From Desulfofundulus kuznetsovii DSM 6115 (GTDB taxonomy: Bacteria > Bacillota > Desulfotomaculia > Desulfotomaculales > Desulfovirgulaceae): a stretch of DNA of 64,000 nucleotides. Both the position numbers and the translations under genes were made by a program. Location: NCBI RefSeq assembly GCF_000214705.1, contig NC_015573.1, positions 1,946,911-2,010,910 of the forward strand, given 5' to 3'. The notes under the pieces are model-generated. The model made no database searches and had not been told where the DNA came from. It was given only the letters and a program-made list of their open reading frames with translations. Positions 1 to 8,406 of the stretch are shown here, one piece after another; positions within the stretch are counted from its first letter, which is position 1; each line of letters opens with the position of its first letter.

Positions 1-190
1 GTTTGCTCACCATTTAAACCTTTTCTTTTGTCGCAGTACTTTATTTACTTTCTTTTAGTTCATAAAAAGCTTTCACTCCCCCCCTCCCTTTTTTGCACAA
101 CTTTATTCAGCAAATACTTATGGCCAATATAACAGATACTTTTAAAACCTGCAGTTTTCTAACATACTGAAGATTTGTTATCTTGCTTAC
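1..190. other. AT-rich intergenic stretch at the left edge
   Basis: No open reading frame with a plausible ribosome site is visible here. The stretch is AT-rich, with runs of T and C, and lies downstream of the leftward Crp/Fnr-type gene and its terminator. I see no RNA gene or repeat in it. Confidence 0.5.
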
Positions 191-217
191 AAAAAAAAAC
201 CCGGTTGAAACCGGGTT
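191..217 (-). terminator. Rho-independent terminator of the Crp/Fnr-type gene
   Basis: A perfect 9-bp inverted repeat (AACCCGGTT at 198-206, AACCGGGTT at 209-217) lies just past the stop codon. On the minus strand it is followed by nine T residues (positions 199 to 191), a classic intrinsic terminator. Confidence 0.9.
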
Positions 218-222
218 ACTCT

Positions 223-886
223 TTAATCTATCCACTTAAGTAATTTTGCAGGTCGAATTGTTTTGATCTCACGCCCTTCCACGGTAATGGCCCCTTCTTG
301 TTTAAATGTGTTTAAAAGGGTGGTAACAGTGGGGCGGGAAGTGCCAATCATGCATGCAATTTCCTCATGGGTGAGGCGCAGGTTGATTTCTACCAGTTCC
401 ATTTTTCCTGTTGTGTCTGTGCGTTCGGCCAGTTTAAGGAGCAGAAGAGCCAGCCGTCCTGCAACGGGCCAGGAAACAATTTCGTATATGGTGTTCTGGG
501 CTTCCCGGATTCTCTTCCCCAGTATTTGCGCTATTTTTAACCGCCAGGGCAGGTTTTGAGGTGAGGAGTTTAAGAAAGTCATCTCGTTTGAACACCAAAA
601 TATTTACATCTTCCACGGCCTCGGCAAAACAGATACGCTCCATACCGCACAAAGCCTCGGCCAGGCCAACAAATTCTCCGGGATGACGTAAAGCCACAGT
701 AACCCGGCGGCCGTCTCCGGCCAGGTAGTAAATTTTAATTAACCCCTTCTGAACGAAATAAACCCTGTCTGCAGCCTCCCCAGAGGAAAAAATTAATTGA
801 CCCCGGGGATAATCAATGGCCGTTCCGTGATCCTTGAGCTGCTCTTTTAACTGCCCATCCTCAAATCCTGCTTTTTTAACCTTCAT
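223..886 (-). pseudogene. Crp/Fnr-family transcription regulator, split by a frameshift
   Basis: Two overlapping frames together make one regulator. The upstream frame, starting at 886 behind GGAGGAGAGG, encodes the N-terminal cyclic-nucleotide-binding-like beta-roll (RGQLIFSSGEAADRVYFV, then HPGEFVGLAEAL). The downstream frame (ending at 223) encodes the dimerisation helix and a C-terminal winged-helix domain with the recognition segment EEIACMIGTSRPTVTTLL. Reading passes smoothly from one to the other if one base is removed from the five-A run (T run on the + strand at 534-538), giving an AVK-IAQILGKRIREAQ junction typical of the family. No FeS-type cysteine cluster is seen, so the ligand is unknown. 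It may be a real pseudogene, an assembly error or, less likely, a slippery-run decoding site. It stands alone, with its own terminator. Confidence 0.8.
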
Positions 887-1085
887 TACCTCTCCTCCAC
901 CGGATAAATAATGTAATAATGTCAGGTAATTGACAATCCAACTGCCACCTACCGGACAGCAAAAACACCCTTATTTATGTCATAATGTTTACAGTCCTGA
1001 TGAAGCTTTTCCCGTGAAAGGTAGCAGTTTGCTTATTATTACATTGTAGCATTATTTCGTGTTTTGTGTTTCAGGAAATTTTTAA

Positions 1086-1110
1086 GGGAGCACCACTTAC
1101 GGTTGCTCCC
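1086..1110 (-). terminator. Probable terminator at the end of the spoIIIA operon
   Basis: GGGAGCA at 1086-1092 pairs with TGCTCCC at 1104-1110, a few bases after the spoIIIAH stop codon. The T tract on the minus strand is short and interrupted by A. The + strand has a T-rich tail after the same stem, so it may work in both directions. Confidence 0.6.
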
Positions 1111-1118
1111 TTTCTTTA

Positions 1119-1688
1119 TTACGGCCTGGGAATAATCACCACATCCTGTTCCGCCACCCCCGTTCCCCGGGACACCAGTTCGGCAATGCGGGTGGCCTCC
1201 TCGGGGGAGATGCGGGCCGCCTGGACTACCACGGTGGCACCCCGGTCATCCAGACAGACGGCGGCATCCTTGAAGCCCTTGGCCCGGATTAGATTTTCCA
1301 CCTCAACTTCCCGGGCCATGCTCTGGCTGATGGCCAGCAGCCGCTCCTGGGCGGTCCTGCGGGTTTCGGCCGCCGCCTGGGGGTTGTTGATAATTTCCCG
1401 GAGCAGTTCCAGCTGCTGGCCCCTGGTGCGCTCCCGGTCCAGGCGATACTCCACAAAAAAGGCCGCTCCATCCCGGGACACATCCTGAACCTGCCGGGGC
1501 GGCCCCGGCACAGTTCCCGCTGCTGTCCCCCGGGCGGCAGGCATATTATTTGCTGACACCGGTGCACCGTCATCCTGCCGTTTCATCTGCCCGGGAGCAC
1601 CCTGCCAGCCCAGAACAAGCAATGTTAATCCCAGCAAACCCAGCAAGAAGGCCAGAAGGATTCGTTTTTGGATCAGGATGGTATGCAT
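1119..1688 (-). CDS. spoIIIAH: Stage III sporulation protein AH
   Basis: Last gene of the spoIIIA operon, 189 residues. SpoIIIAH sits in the mother-cell outer forespore membrane and binds forespore SpoIIQ across the intermembrane space, forming part of the channel (feeding-tube) needed for late forespore gene expression. A single hydrophobic segment (about residues 8-28) is followed by a variable linker rich in Pro, Gly and Ala. A YscJ/FliF-like C-terminal domain then ends in TGVAEQDVVIIPRP. The ATG start overlaps the spoIIIAG stop codon, indicating translational coupling. Length and position are normal for the family. Confidence 0.93.
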   Translation of the reverse strand: MHTILIQKRILLAFLLGLLGLTLLVLGWQGAPGQMKRQDDGAPVSANNMPAARGTAAGTVPGPPRQVQDVSRDGAAFFVEYRLDRERTRGQQLELLREIINNPQAAAETRRTAQERLLAISQSMAREVEVENLIRAKGFKDAAVCLDDRGATVVVQAARISPEEATRIAELVSRGTGVAEQDVVIIPRP

Positions 1689-2326
1689 TAAATCTCTCCC
1701 CTTTCCCGCGGTAATACCAGGATTTTTTGCGGTTCAATACCCAGGGCCACCTGCACGGCCTGGAAAAGCCGGGCCTTCACCAGGGGATCCCAGGCTCCAT
1801 CGGCCACCACCAGCACTCCCGCCACCCGGGCGGCAATTTCCTGTTCCACCACCGGTATTTCCCCCTGGCCGGAACGGATTAAAACCAGCTGGTCGCTACC
1901 GGTATCTTCACTGGTTACCCTGGTCCCCCCCGCCTGGTCCTTTTCCTGGGTGGTTTTGCGCCCGGTGGTGGTGTTCACGGCATATTCCTCCCGGCTGGAA
2001 CTGGCCAAGCGCACTGTTACCTCCACCTTACCGGCCCCCTCTACTTGTCCAAGCATTTCCCGCAACTTTTCCTCCAGGGCTACCTCCTGGCGGGCCATAT
2101 TGGAATCATCCTGTTGTTTGGCCAGGCTTTCCTGGGGGGGATGGTTCCCTTCATTCACCGGCGGTTTTCCTTTTGCCGGAAGGCTTACACTCCCTAAAAG
2201 GAGCAGGACTACCCCCAGGGCAACCAGGCCGCCCAGTACCCCGAGCTGGCGCCGCGTCATTTTCGGAGGGAGATCCCCTTCCTCCCGGTTTCCAAGGAAT
2301 TTCTTCCATGCATCCCAGATAGACAC
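1688..2326 (-). CDS. spoIIIAG: Stage III sporulation protein AG
   Basis: SpoIIIAG forms a large ring in the SpoIIIA-SpoIIQ channel between mother cell and forespore. The protein has one membrane segment (RRQLGVLGGLVALGVVLLLL), a polar linker, and a C-terminal ring-building domain with the family-typical stretch EEKLREMLGQVEGAGKVEV and the later GVLVVADGA. I chose the GTG at 2326 because AGGAGG lies nine bases upstream; a TTG at 2344 would sit on the ribosome site. The gene is separated from spoIIIAF by a ~130-bp repeat, unusual for an operon that is otherwise packed tightly. Confidence 0.92.
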   Translation of the reverse strand: MSIWDAWKKFLGNREEGDLPPKMTRRQLGVLGGLVALGVVLLLLGSVSLPAKGKPPVNEGNHPPQESLAKQQDDSNMARQEVALEEKLREMLGQVEGAGKVEVTVRLASSSREEYAVNTTTGRKTTQEKDQAGGTRVTSEDTGSDQLVLIRSGQGEIPVVEQEIAARVAGVLVVADGAWDPLVKARLFQAVQVALGIEPQKILVLPRERGEI

Positions 2327-2344
2327 CTTCACCGACCTCCTCAA

Positions 2345-2477
2345 AAATAGTCGTCAGTCGTCAGTAGTCAGTCATCGGGATAGTCGGAATTCGCTAAAGC
2401 GAATTCCAAATTGACTTGCTTGATCGATTTTCATGATTAATGGAGAGAACGAACGTTCTTATGAGTAACTCCTCAAA
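2345..2477 (-). repeat. Interspersed ~130-bp repeat, copy A (inside the spoIIIA operon)
   Basis: This intergenic block matches positions 29846-29980 over nearly its whole length. Shared parts are a GTCGTCAGTCGTCAGT-type tract, GGGATAGTCGGAAT, an inverted repeat, the run CTTGATCGATTTTCAT and GAGAGAACGAACGTTC. In this copy GGAATTCGCT and AGCGAATTCC form a perfect 10-bp stem (about 2381-2402). It sits exactly between the spoIIIAF stop and the spoIIIAG ribosome site, on the transcribed strand of the operon. A small reading frame present in copy B is degraded here: its ATG is ATA and one base is missing. Confidence 0.85.
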
Positions 2478-3134
2478 CTAACTCACCCAGTGCACCTTAA
2501 CCTGTTCAAGCGAGAGGTTATAGAAATTGGCTACCGTTTTGGCCAGCTGTTCCGCGGCCCTTTCCGCTTCCGGCCCTGGTTTCAAACTCATGCCCTCATT
2601 CCCTGGTAGGCCCCGCCCGCCCACATCAATGGTTACCGGGTCCACTAAAGGATCATCCCGCCCGCCCCCCTTTTCCCGGGCATCAGGGGAAGCCGCGGCC
2701 AGTAAAAGTAGAACCTCCCGGATCTGTCCGAAACGCCTGTCCCCGGGATCCGTATAAACCTCCACCTGTGCTTTTACCACCTGTACCTCCTTGTTTAAAC
2801 CTGCCAGGGCGGCGATCTGGCGGGAGAGGCCCTGCCGGTACTCTTCCAGGGCTTTTTGCTGGTGCCCGTCTTTTAAACGCTGGCCGGCAGCCATAATATC
2901 CGTCAAATCCGGAACTCCTGGAGGAGTACCGGTTAAAGCCGGTTCCGGCAGGTCGTGCTGCCATTCCCCCCGCACCACCCCCCCTATAGCCTGCAAAACC
3001 ACCACGATAATTAACAGCCCCATAACCATTTTCACATAGCGCCGCATGTCGCCGGCCGGCAGCAGCATTTCCAGAAAAACCGCCAGGACTACGATAATAA
3101 TCAAGTTCTGGACCAGGTTGCGGACAAGTTCCAC
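2478..3134 (-). CDS. spoIIIAF: Stage III sporulation protein AF
   Basis: 218-residue protein with two N-terminal membrane helices (about residues 8-25 and 34-52, the latter MVMGLLIIVVVLQAIGGV), then a soluble domain ending in FYNLSLEQVKVHW. This is the SpoIIIAF pattern. The family is part of the basal SpoIIIA complex in the mother-cell engulfing membrane. It is 14 bases from spoIIIAE and, oddly, 133 bases from spoIIIAG because of the inserted repeat. Confidence 0.9.
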   Translation of the reverse strand: MELVRNLVQNLIIIVVLAVFLEMLLPAGDMRRYVKMVMGLLIIVVVLQAIGGVVRGEWQHDLPEPALTGTPPGVPDLTDIMAAGQRLKDGHQQKALEEYRQGLSRQIAALAGLNKEVQVVKAQVEVYTDPGDRRFGQIREVLLLLAAASPDAREKGGGRDDPLVDPVTIDVGGRGLPGNEGMSLKPGPEAERAAEQLAKTVANFYNLSLEQVKVHWVS

Positions 3135-3148
3135 ATCATCCCTCCCCC

Positions 3149-4330
3149 CTAACGCAGCATGACGGTAAGGTTGCCCACCCCTACCAGGATGGCAATGGTA
3201 AAGAAAAAGAGTAAGCCCACCGTGGCCACTGTGGCGAAGATGATGATTATGCTGTTGCCCAGGTCGGAAAGACAGGCCACCACCTGGGAATCGTCCACCG
3301 GTTGAATCAACGCCCCGGCCAGTTTATAAATAAAAGCCAGGGAAATGAGCTTGACCAGCGGCAGGGTCATGATCATCACCACTGCCACCACACCGGCAAT
3401 ACCCAGGGCATTTTTGATCAGCAGGGAAGAACTGATCACTGCCTCCAGGGCATCGGAAAACATTCCTCCCACTACCGGGATGAAGGCGTCCAGGGAAAAC
3501 TTGGCCGTGCGCAAGACCACTCCATCCCCTACAGCCCCGGCCACCCCCTGGATGGCTAAAAGGCCCAGGAAAACCGTCCCCATTATCCCTAAAAGCCCCA
3601 CCGCTGCACCCCGCAACAGGCCGGCCAGGCCGGAAACCTTAAAGCGGGGGGAAAGGTGACTGACCAGTCCCAGCACGGCGGAAAAGAAAACCAGAGGCAG
3701 AACCACGTTCTTGATCAGGGTTCCAATAAAGGTGATGCTGACCAGAATCACGGGGTGAAAGATGGCCGCCGAGGCCACCCCGCCCAGGGCCACCAGCAGG
3801 GTGAGCAATACGGGCATCAAGGCCTGCATGAAGGTGACCATCTTGTCCACCACTTCCCTGCCGGTCTGCACCGCCAGGGCAAAGGAACCAATGGCAATAG
3901 TAACCAGCACCAGGTAGGTGACGGTATGGGTAAGCTGGCCGGTGGTCCCCCGGTCAAAGGCGGCGGTAAAATTTTGAAGTACGACGCAGATTATGGCCAG
4001 GACGACCAGTTTGCCCAGGAGGGCGGAATTGGCCACCACCTCGCGAAACAAATAGGAAAGGAGGCTGCGAAAGAGTTCCCCGGCGCTCAAATCAATTTCT
4101 CCACGGATTAATTTCATGACCATTTCTTTAAAGTTAAACCCGGGAATGGCATCTTTAATTTCCGCATCCAGGGTGTTTATGTAATCCTCCACCCCGCTGA
4201 TATCCAGTGCCTTCGGCACCGGCTCCAGGGAAGAAGTAGATTCCGGTAAATCCCCTGGTAAAGCCAGGGCGGCAGCGGGAAAGAATAACAATACCACACA
4301 GAACACGCAAAACCAGAAAGGCCGGAGCAT
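3149..4330 (-). CDS. spoIIIAE: Stage III sporulation protein AE
   Basis: Polytopic membrane protein of 393 residues with an N-terminal signal-like segment (FWFCVFCVVLLFFPAAALA) and about seven later hydrophobic helices. SpoIIIAE is the largest membrane component of the SpoIIIA apparatus and is thought to contribute to its export-like pore. The stretch VEDYINTLDAEIKDAIPGF after the signal region and the C-terminal ATVGLLFFFTIAILVGVGN fit the family. It lies 11 bases from spoIIIAD. Confidence 0.93.
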   Translation of the reverse strand: MLRPFWFCVFCVVLLFFPAAALALPGDLPESTSSLEPVPKALDISGVEDYINTLDAEIKDAIPGFNFKEMVMKLIRGEIDLSAGELFRSLLSYLFREVVANSALLGKLVVLAIICVVLQNFTAAFDRGTTGQLTHTVTYLVLVTIAIGSFALAVQTGREVVDKMVTFMQALMPVLLTLLVALGGVASAAIFHPVILVSITFIGTLIKNVVLPLVFFSAVLGLVSHLSPRFKVSGLAGLLRGAAVGLLGIMGTVFLGLLAIQGVAGAVGDGVVLRTAKFSLDAFIPVVGGMFSDALEAVISSSLLIKNALGIAGVVAVVMIMTLPLVKLISLAFIYKLAGALIQPVDDSQVVACLSDLGNSIIIIFATVATVGLLFFFTIAILVGVGNLTVMLR

Positions 4331-4341
4331 CCCCTATCACC

Positions 4342-4737
4342 TCAGGGTACCAGTTTTAACAGGGACTGGAGCACGGCGATCATTATAGGCACTGCCAGGA
4401 CAAGGATGAGCACCTTGGCCGCAAATTCAATTTTGGAGGCCACTGCTCCCTCACCGGCATCCCGGCAGATCTGGGCGCCAAAATCGGCAATATAGGCTAT
4501 GGCCACAATTTTGAGGATTGTCCCCAGGTAAACCATATTTAAATTGGCCCGGGTGGAAAGCTCCCTGAGCACGTCAATTACCGCGCCAATCTTGCCCAGG
4601 ACCATCATAAAGAGGATAATCCCTGCAGCAATGCTTAAAAGCATGGCCATTTCCGGCTTGTTGTGCCGGATGGTTACCGCCAGTACCGCCGCCACTATCC
4701 CCAGGCCGACAATCTGCATGATCTCCACCGGTGCCAC
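4342..4737 (-). CDS. spoIIIAD: Stage III sporulation protein AD
   Basis: 131-residue membrane protein with about four hydrophobic segments, starting MAPVEIMQIVGLGIVAAVLA and ending VPIMIAVLQSLLKLVP. The family-typical AYIADFGAQICRDAGEGAVA lies near the middle. SpoIIIAD and SpoIIIAC are paralogous small membrane subunits of the SpoIIIA channel. It follows spoIIIAC after four bases. Confidence 0.93.
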   Translation of the reverse strand: MAPVEIMQIVGLGIVAAVLAVTIRHNKPEMAMLLSIAAGIILFMMVLGKIGAVIDVLRELSTRANLNMVYLGTILKIVAIAYIADFGAQICRDAGEGAVASKIEFAAKVLILVLAVPIMIAVLQSLLKLVP

Positions 4738-4741
4738 CCCT

Positions 4742-4945
4742 CTAAAACAACTTGAACACCGACCTTACCTGGTCAAAGAAACCGCCCAAAAGCTGCACCA
4801 CCCAGATGAGCACAATGCCCAGGCCGCCCAGGGTAGCAATAACGGCATAATCCTCCTTTCCGGAATTTTTCAGGACGTAGTGGGCAACCCCCACGAGAAT
4901 TCCAATGCCGATAATCTTAAAAATTAAACTGATATCGTAGCCCAT
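4742..4945 (-). CDS. spoIIIAC: Stage III sporulation protein AC
   Basis: 67 residues with two hydrophobic helices (IFKIIGIGILVGVAHYVL and VIATLGGLGIVLIWVVQL) separated by the polar KNSGKEDYA turn, the normal size and pattern for SpoIIIAC. It resembles the N-terminal half of SpoIIIAD. Located between spoIIIAB and spoIIIAD with short gaps. Confidence 0.92.
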   Translation of the reverse strand: MGYDISLIFKIIGIGILVGVAHYVLKNSGKEDYAVIATLGGLGIVLIWVVQLLGGFFDQVRSVFKLF

Positions 4946-4961
4946 ATGGCTCCCCCCTTCT

Positions 4962-5483
4962 TCAATACAACATCAGAACCAGGGCCAACCCGCCGAGAAA
5001 GCCCAGGTAGTTCCAGAGCCTGACATAGCGGGAGGCTTCTTCTTCAGCCCGCACCATTTCCACGCCCAGTTGCTCCATGGCCAGGTGCAGGTGTTTGCTC
5101 TGGTCCTGTACGCTGGAAATACCCAGGGCCGGACCCAGCTGCCGGAGAACGGCCAGATCGGAAGGCACCAGGGCGCTGGTGGGATAAAAGGCTTTCAGGG
5201 CACTCTCCCAGGCCTCCCGTGCTGTACGGCCCGAGGGGGACAGGAGCTCTTCCCTGGCACGGTTAAACAGCAAAGCCACCCGCGGGCCCGCCCGCTCCGC
5301 CACCCGGCCCAGGGCCTCGGGCAGGGGAGTGGCGGTATAGGTGATCTCCGTTTCCAGCATCTTTAAAGCTGCCTGCAAACTGCGCAGGTCCCGCGGCCGC
5401 CGGGCATAATGCCCGGCCATAGTCATCCCTGCCCCGCCGCCGGCCAGGAGGATCAGGGCACATCCAAGGATCTTCAGCATCAT
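4962..5483 (-). CDS. spoIIIAB: Stage III sporulation protein AB
   Basis: 173-residue protein with hydrophobic segments at both ends (residues about 3-22 and the C-terminal LWNYLGFLGGLALVLMLY) and a soluble helical middle. SpoIIIAB resembles GspF-type inner-membrane proteins and works with the ATPase SpoIIIAA. The RDLRSLQAALKMLETEITY segment is typical. The start overlaps the spoIIIAA stop by four bases (ATGA-type coupling). Confidence 0.92.
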   Translation of the reverse strand: MMLKILGCALILLAGGGAGMTMAGHYARRPRDLRSLQAALKMLETEITYTATPLPEALGRVAERAGPRVALLFNRAREELLSPSGRTAREAWESALKAFYPTSALVPSDLAVLRQLGPALGISSVQDQSKHLHLAMEQLGVEMVRAEEEASRYVRLWNYLGFLGGLALVLMLY

Positions 5484-6490
5484 CTCACCCCCAGGGAACG
5501 CATGGTCTGACCATCCAGGATATCTTCCACGGTACCCACACCGCGGGAACGGCCCAAAAGGACAAAGCGCTGGATTACCTTAAGCTTGAAGAGATGCTGC
5601 AGGGCCGGCCGGGCGGCCAGTTCGGCCAGGGAAGCACCATGGACGGTAACCAGTACGCGCACTCCCGCATGGAACACTTCCTCCAGGGCGGCGATATCCT
5701 CGTCTCTCCCGATCTCGTCGGTGGCAATCACCTGGGGAGCCATGGAACGCAGCAGCATGATCATACCTTCGGCCTTGGGGCAACCGTCCAGAACATCGGT
5801 ACGCACCCCCACGTCCCGCTGCGGTACTCCCCGGTAGCAGCCGGCCAGCTCGGAACGCTCGTCAACCACCCCTACGGTCAGGCCGGGCAGGTCCAGCTCC
5901 GGCGCACCGTTGCTGAGCTGGCGGATGATATCCCGCAGCAGGGTGGTCTTCCCGCAGCGGGGTGGGGAAAAGATCAGGGTGTGATATATGCTTTTTAACC
6001 GCCGGTCGATGAGGTGCGGCAGGAGAGGGGTGGCCAGCCCAGGCACTTCCCGGGAAATACGGATGTTGAGGGAACTTATGTACTTTAGGGTTTTCACCCG
6101 CCCCCCTTCCATAACCGCCCGCCCGGCCAGGCCGACCCGGTGCCCGCCGGGAAGGGTGATGTACCCGTTGCGCAGTTCCTCTTCCAGGGCATAAAGGGAT
6201 GAACCGGTAACGAGCTGGAGGGTACGTTCCAGATCGCCGGCGCTGACCCGGTAGGCCTGTTCCGGGCTGCTCACCAGGCTTCCCTCCGGGCTGAGGAAGG
6301 CATCCTTGTGAACCAGTCCCAGGGCCAGGGGCCGCTCCTGGCGCAGGCGAATTTCCTCCAGCCCTTCCAGGACTTCCGGGGGCAGCCCGGCAATCAGATT
6401 GCGCAGCTGAACCGGCAGCACCGGCAGCACTTCTTCCACGGGATGGCTTTTGGGGGACTTGACCGGTCGAAGCAAAGGCGCAGTGGCCAT
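5480..6490 (-). CDS. spoIIIAA: Stage III sporulation protein AA (secretion-type ATPase)
   Basis: First gene of the operon, 336 residues. SpoIIIAA is an ATPase related to type II/IV secretion GspE proteins and powers the mother cell-forespore channel. The Walker A motif SPPRCGKTTLLRD lies near residues 175-187. A Walker B-like VGVVDERSELA and the segment MIMLLRSMAPQVIATDEIG follow. The ATG at 6490 has GGAGGGACAAACC upstream. The set spoIIIAA-AH in this window is complete and collinear. Confidence 0.95.
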   Translation of the reverse strand: MATAPLLRPVKSPKSHPVEEVLPVLPVQLRNLIAGLPPEVLEGLEEIRLRQERPLALGLVHKDAFLSPEGSLVSSPEQAYRVSAGDLERTLQLVTGSSLYALEEELRNGYITLPGGHRVGLAGRAVMEGGRVKTLKYISSLNIRISREVPGLATPLLPHLIDRRLKSIYHTLIFSPPRCGKTTLLRDIIRQLSNGAPELDLPGLTVGVVDERSELAGCYRGVPQRDVGVRTDVLDGCPKAEGMIMLLRSMAPQVIATDEIGRDEDIAALEEVFHAGVRVLVTVHGASLAELAARPALQHLFKLKVIQRFVLLGRSRGVGTVEDILDGQTMRSLGVR

Positions 6491-6516
6491 GGTTTGTCCC
6501 TCCTTCTTCAGTCCAT

Positions 6517-6545
6517 AGATATTTGAAAGGACAAGTTTTTATACC
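6517..6545 (-). promoter_or_regulatory. Candidate sigma-E-type promoter of the spoIIIA operon
   Basis: On the minus strand GGTATAAAA (-35-like) and CAAATATCT (-10-like) lie 27-55 bases upstream of the spoIIIAA start, a position suited to a promoter. They partly match the sporulation sigma-E pattern (ATA-type -35, CATACANT-type -10). spoIIIA operons are sigma-E dependent in Bacillus, which is the main reason to suspect it. The match is imperfect. Confidence 0.3.
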
Positions 6546-6557
6546 CCAAAAAATTGT

Positions 6558-6592
6558 CAAAAAAAGGACCCTCCACTTTATGTGAAGGGTCC
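6558..6592 (-). terminator. Rho-independent terminator after the disulfide oxidoreductase gene
   Basis: GGACCCT (6566-6572) pairs with AGGGTCC (6586-6592), followed on the minus strand by a run of seven T residues. It lies 14 bases past the stop codon of the gene ending at 6607 and separates it from spoIIIAA. Confidence 0.9.
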
Positions 6593-6606
6593 AAAAAATC
6601 CAGGTT

Positions 6607-8286
6607 TTACTCCAGCTCGTAGGGCCAGCCCTGCAGGCCGCCCTCCAGGAATTTTACGTCTTTGAAGCCGGCCCCGCTTAAAGTGCGCATGGCTTCATAG
6701 GCCCGCACGCCCAGGGCGCAAAGGGTAACGATTTCCTTGTCCCGGGGAATTTCGTCAATGCGGCGGCGCAGGTCGCCCAGGGTCACCAGCATCACCCGGT
6801 CGTCTTCAATGTGCCGGTAGTTGAACTGTTCCGGGGTGCGCACATCCAGCAGGATAAAATCGTCGCCCCGGTCCAGCTTTTCCTTGAGCTCCCGGGCGGT
6901 GATGGTCCGGGCCAGGCCGTCCAGCTTGTTGCGTACAATGTTGGCCGTGTGGTGGCTGGCATCGATGGGGGTGCTGAAGGGCGGGGCATAACCCAGGTCC
7001 ACATCAAACAGGTCGTCCACCGTAGCCCCGAAGTGCAAAGCCGTAGCCACCACGTCAATGCGCTTAATGGCGTCACCGCCACCAATGGCCTGGGCGCCCA
7101 GTAGTTTGCGGCTCTTTTTATCCACCACCAGTTTAATGAGCAGGTTGTCGTGACCAGGGTAGTAGTGGGTGCGGTCATGGGTGGCGTTGATGGCAGTAAT
7201 CACATCGTAGCCCAGATCCCGGGCCTGCTGCTCGCCCAGCCCGGTACGGCCCACGTTCCAGCCCAGAACTTTCAGCACTGCCGTACCCAGCACCCCCTTG
7301 AACTTGCTCTTCCGGCCGGCCACGTTGTCCCCCGCCACCCGGCCCTGGCGGTTGGCCGTGGAAGCCAGGGGAATATACACCTTGCGCCCGGAAACCAGGT
7401 GCAGGTTTTCCACGCAGTCTCCCACGGCGTAGATGTCCGGGTCGCTGGTCTGGAGGTATTCGTTTACCGCAATGGCTCCCGTCTCGCCGATGGTGAGGCC
7501 GGCGGCCCGGGCCAGCTCCACATTGGGCCTTACTCCCACGGCCACAATAACCATCTGGGCATCCAGCGTACCGCCGTCGGTCACCACTCCGGTGACATGG
7601 CCCTCTTCATCTCCCTCCAGGCGCAAGACCTTCTTGCCCAGGTGGAATTCCACGCCTTCCTCTTCCAGGCGATAGGCCAGTACCGCCGCCAGGTCGGGAT
7701 CGAGCACCCCGGGCAAAATCTGCTCCTTGAGTTCCACCACCGAAACAAAGATCTTCCGCTTGAGCAGGGCCTCCATTGCCTCCATACCAATCAGGCCCGC
7801 CCCCACAATTACCGCCTCACTGACCCCTTCCAGCTGCTCCACAATCTGCCGGGCGTCATCGGGGTGATTGAGCCGGTGGACGCCCTTTAAATCCAGGCCG
7901 GGTATGGGGGGAACCACCGGGCTGGACCCCGTGGCCAGCACCAGCTTGTCATAGGGGATGGTGCAGGTTTCCCCGGTATCCAGGTTGGTCACCGTCACTT
8001 CCTTCTTCTGCCGGTCAATGGCCCTGGCTTCGGTACGGGTGAGCACTTTTACCCCTTTTTCGTTCATGAAGTAATGCTCGTCCCGGATTACCCCATAAGA
8101 TGTACTGAATAACTGGTCAAAGTCCTTGATTTGACCGCCGACATAAAAGGGCATACCGCATCCGGCATAGGAAATAAGGCGGCCCCGTTCAATAATGGTG
8201 ATCTCGGCATCCGGCATGAGCCGCCGGGCCCGGGCCGCCACCTTGGGGCCTGCCGCCACACCACCGATAATGACAATTTTGCTCAT
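6607..8286 (-). CDS. FAD-dependent CoA-disulfide/polysulfide reductase with rhodanese domain
   Basis: 559 residues in three parts. First, an FAD/NAD(P)H pyridine nucleotide-disulfide oxidoreductase core with GGVAAGPKVAARARR at the N-terminus, catalytic Cys43 in SYAGCGMPF, NAD-binding VIVGAGLIGMEAMEAL and FAD-binding SDPDIYAVGDCVE. Second, a dimerisation domain. Third, a C-terminal rhodanese domain (from about residue 455) with a Cys523 active loop, CALGVRA. This architecture is that of the CoA-disulfide reductase/NADH-dependent persulfide-polysulfide reductase family, which reduces CoA or protein persulfides and polysulfide. That would suit a sulfur-respiring or sulfate-reducing anaerobe. The exact substrate cannot be read from sequence. 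It is a monocistronic unit with its own terminator. Confidence 0.9.
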   Translation of the reverse strand: MSKIVIIGGVAAGPKVAARARRLMPDAEITIIERGRLISYAGCGMPFYVGGQIKDFDQLFSTSYGVIRDEHYFMNEKGVKVLTRTEARAIDRQKKEVTVTNLDTGETCTIPYDKLVLATGSSPVVPPIPGLDLKGVHRLNHPDDARQIVEQLEGVSEAVIVGAGLIGMEAMEALLKRKIFVSVVELKEQILPGVLDPDLAAVLAYRLEEEGVEFHLGKKVLRLEGDEEGHVTGVVTDGGTLDAQMVIVAVGVRPNVELARAAGLTIGETGAIAVNEYLQTSDPDIYAVGDCVENLHLVSGRKVYIPLASTANRQGRVAGDNVAGRKSKFKGVLGTAVLKVLGWNVGRTGLGEQQARDLGYDVITAINATHDRTHYYPGHDNLLIKLVVDKKSRKLLGAQAIGGGDAIKRIDVVATALHFGATVDDLFDVDLGYAPPFSTPIDASHHTANIVRNKLDGLARTITARELKEKLDRGDDFILLDVRTPEQFNYRHIEDDRVMLVTLGDLRRRIDEIPRDKEIVTLCALGVRAYEAMRTLSGAGFKDVKFLEGGLQGWPYELE

Positions 8287-8381
8287 GGTGTCATCCGCCT
8301 CCCTTGAAATCTCTGGCCTATTGTAAACCCGCCTTTAGCCGGAAGTCAAGGGGTATGTCGTCCTCAGCTACCCTTAAATAG

Positions 8382-8406
8382 AAAAGGTTCCGGCATTACC
8401 GGAACC
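8382..8406 (-). terminator. Rho-independent terminator after the zinc-ribbon gene
   Basis: A perfect 8-bp stem (GGTTCCGG at 8386-8393, CCGGAACC at 8399-8406) directly abuts the stop codon at 8407. It is followed by TTTTC on the minus strand. Confidence 0.88.

Noticed and set aside
2349-2376. GTCGTCAGTCGTCAGT tract as a CRISPR or satellite array
   Set aside because: Units are only 7-8 bases, without spacers, and the tract is part of a longer interspersed element.
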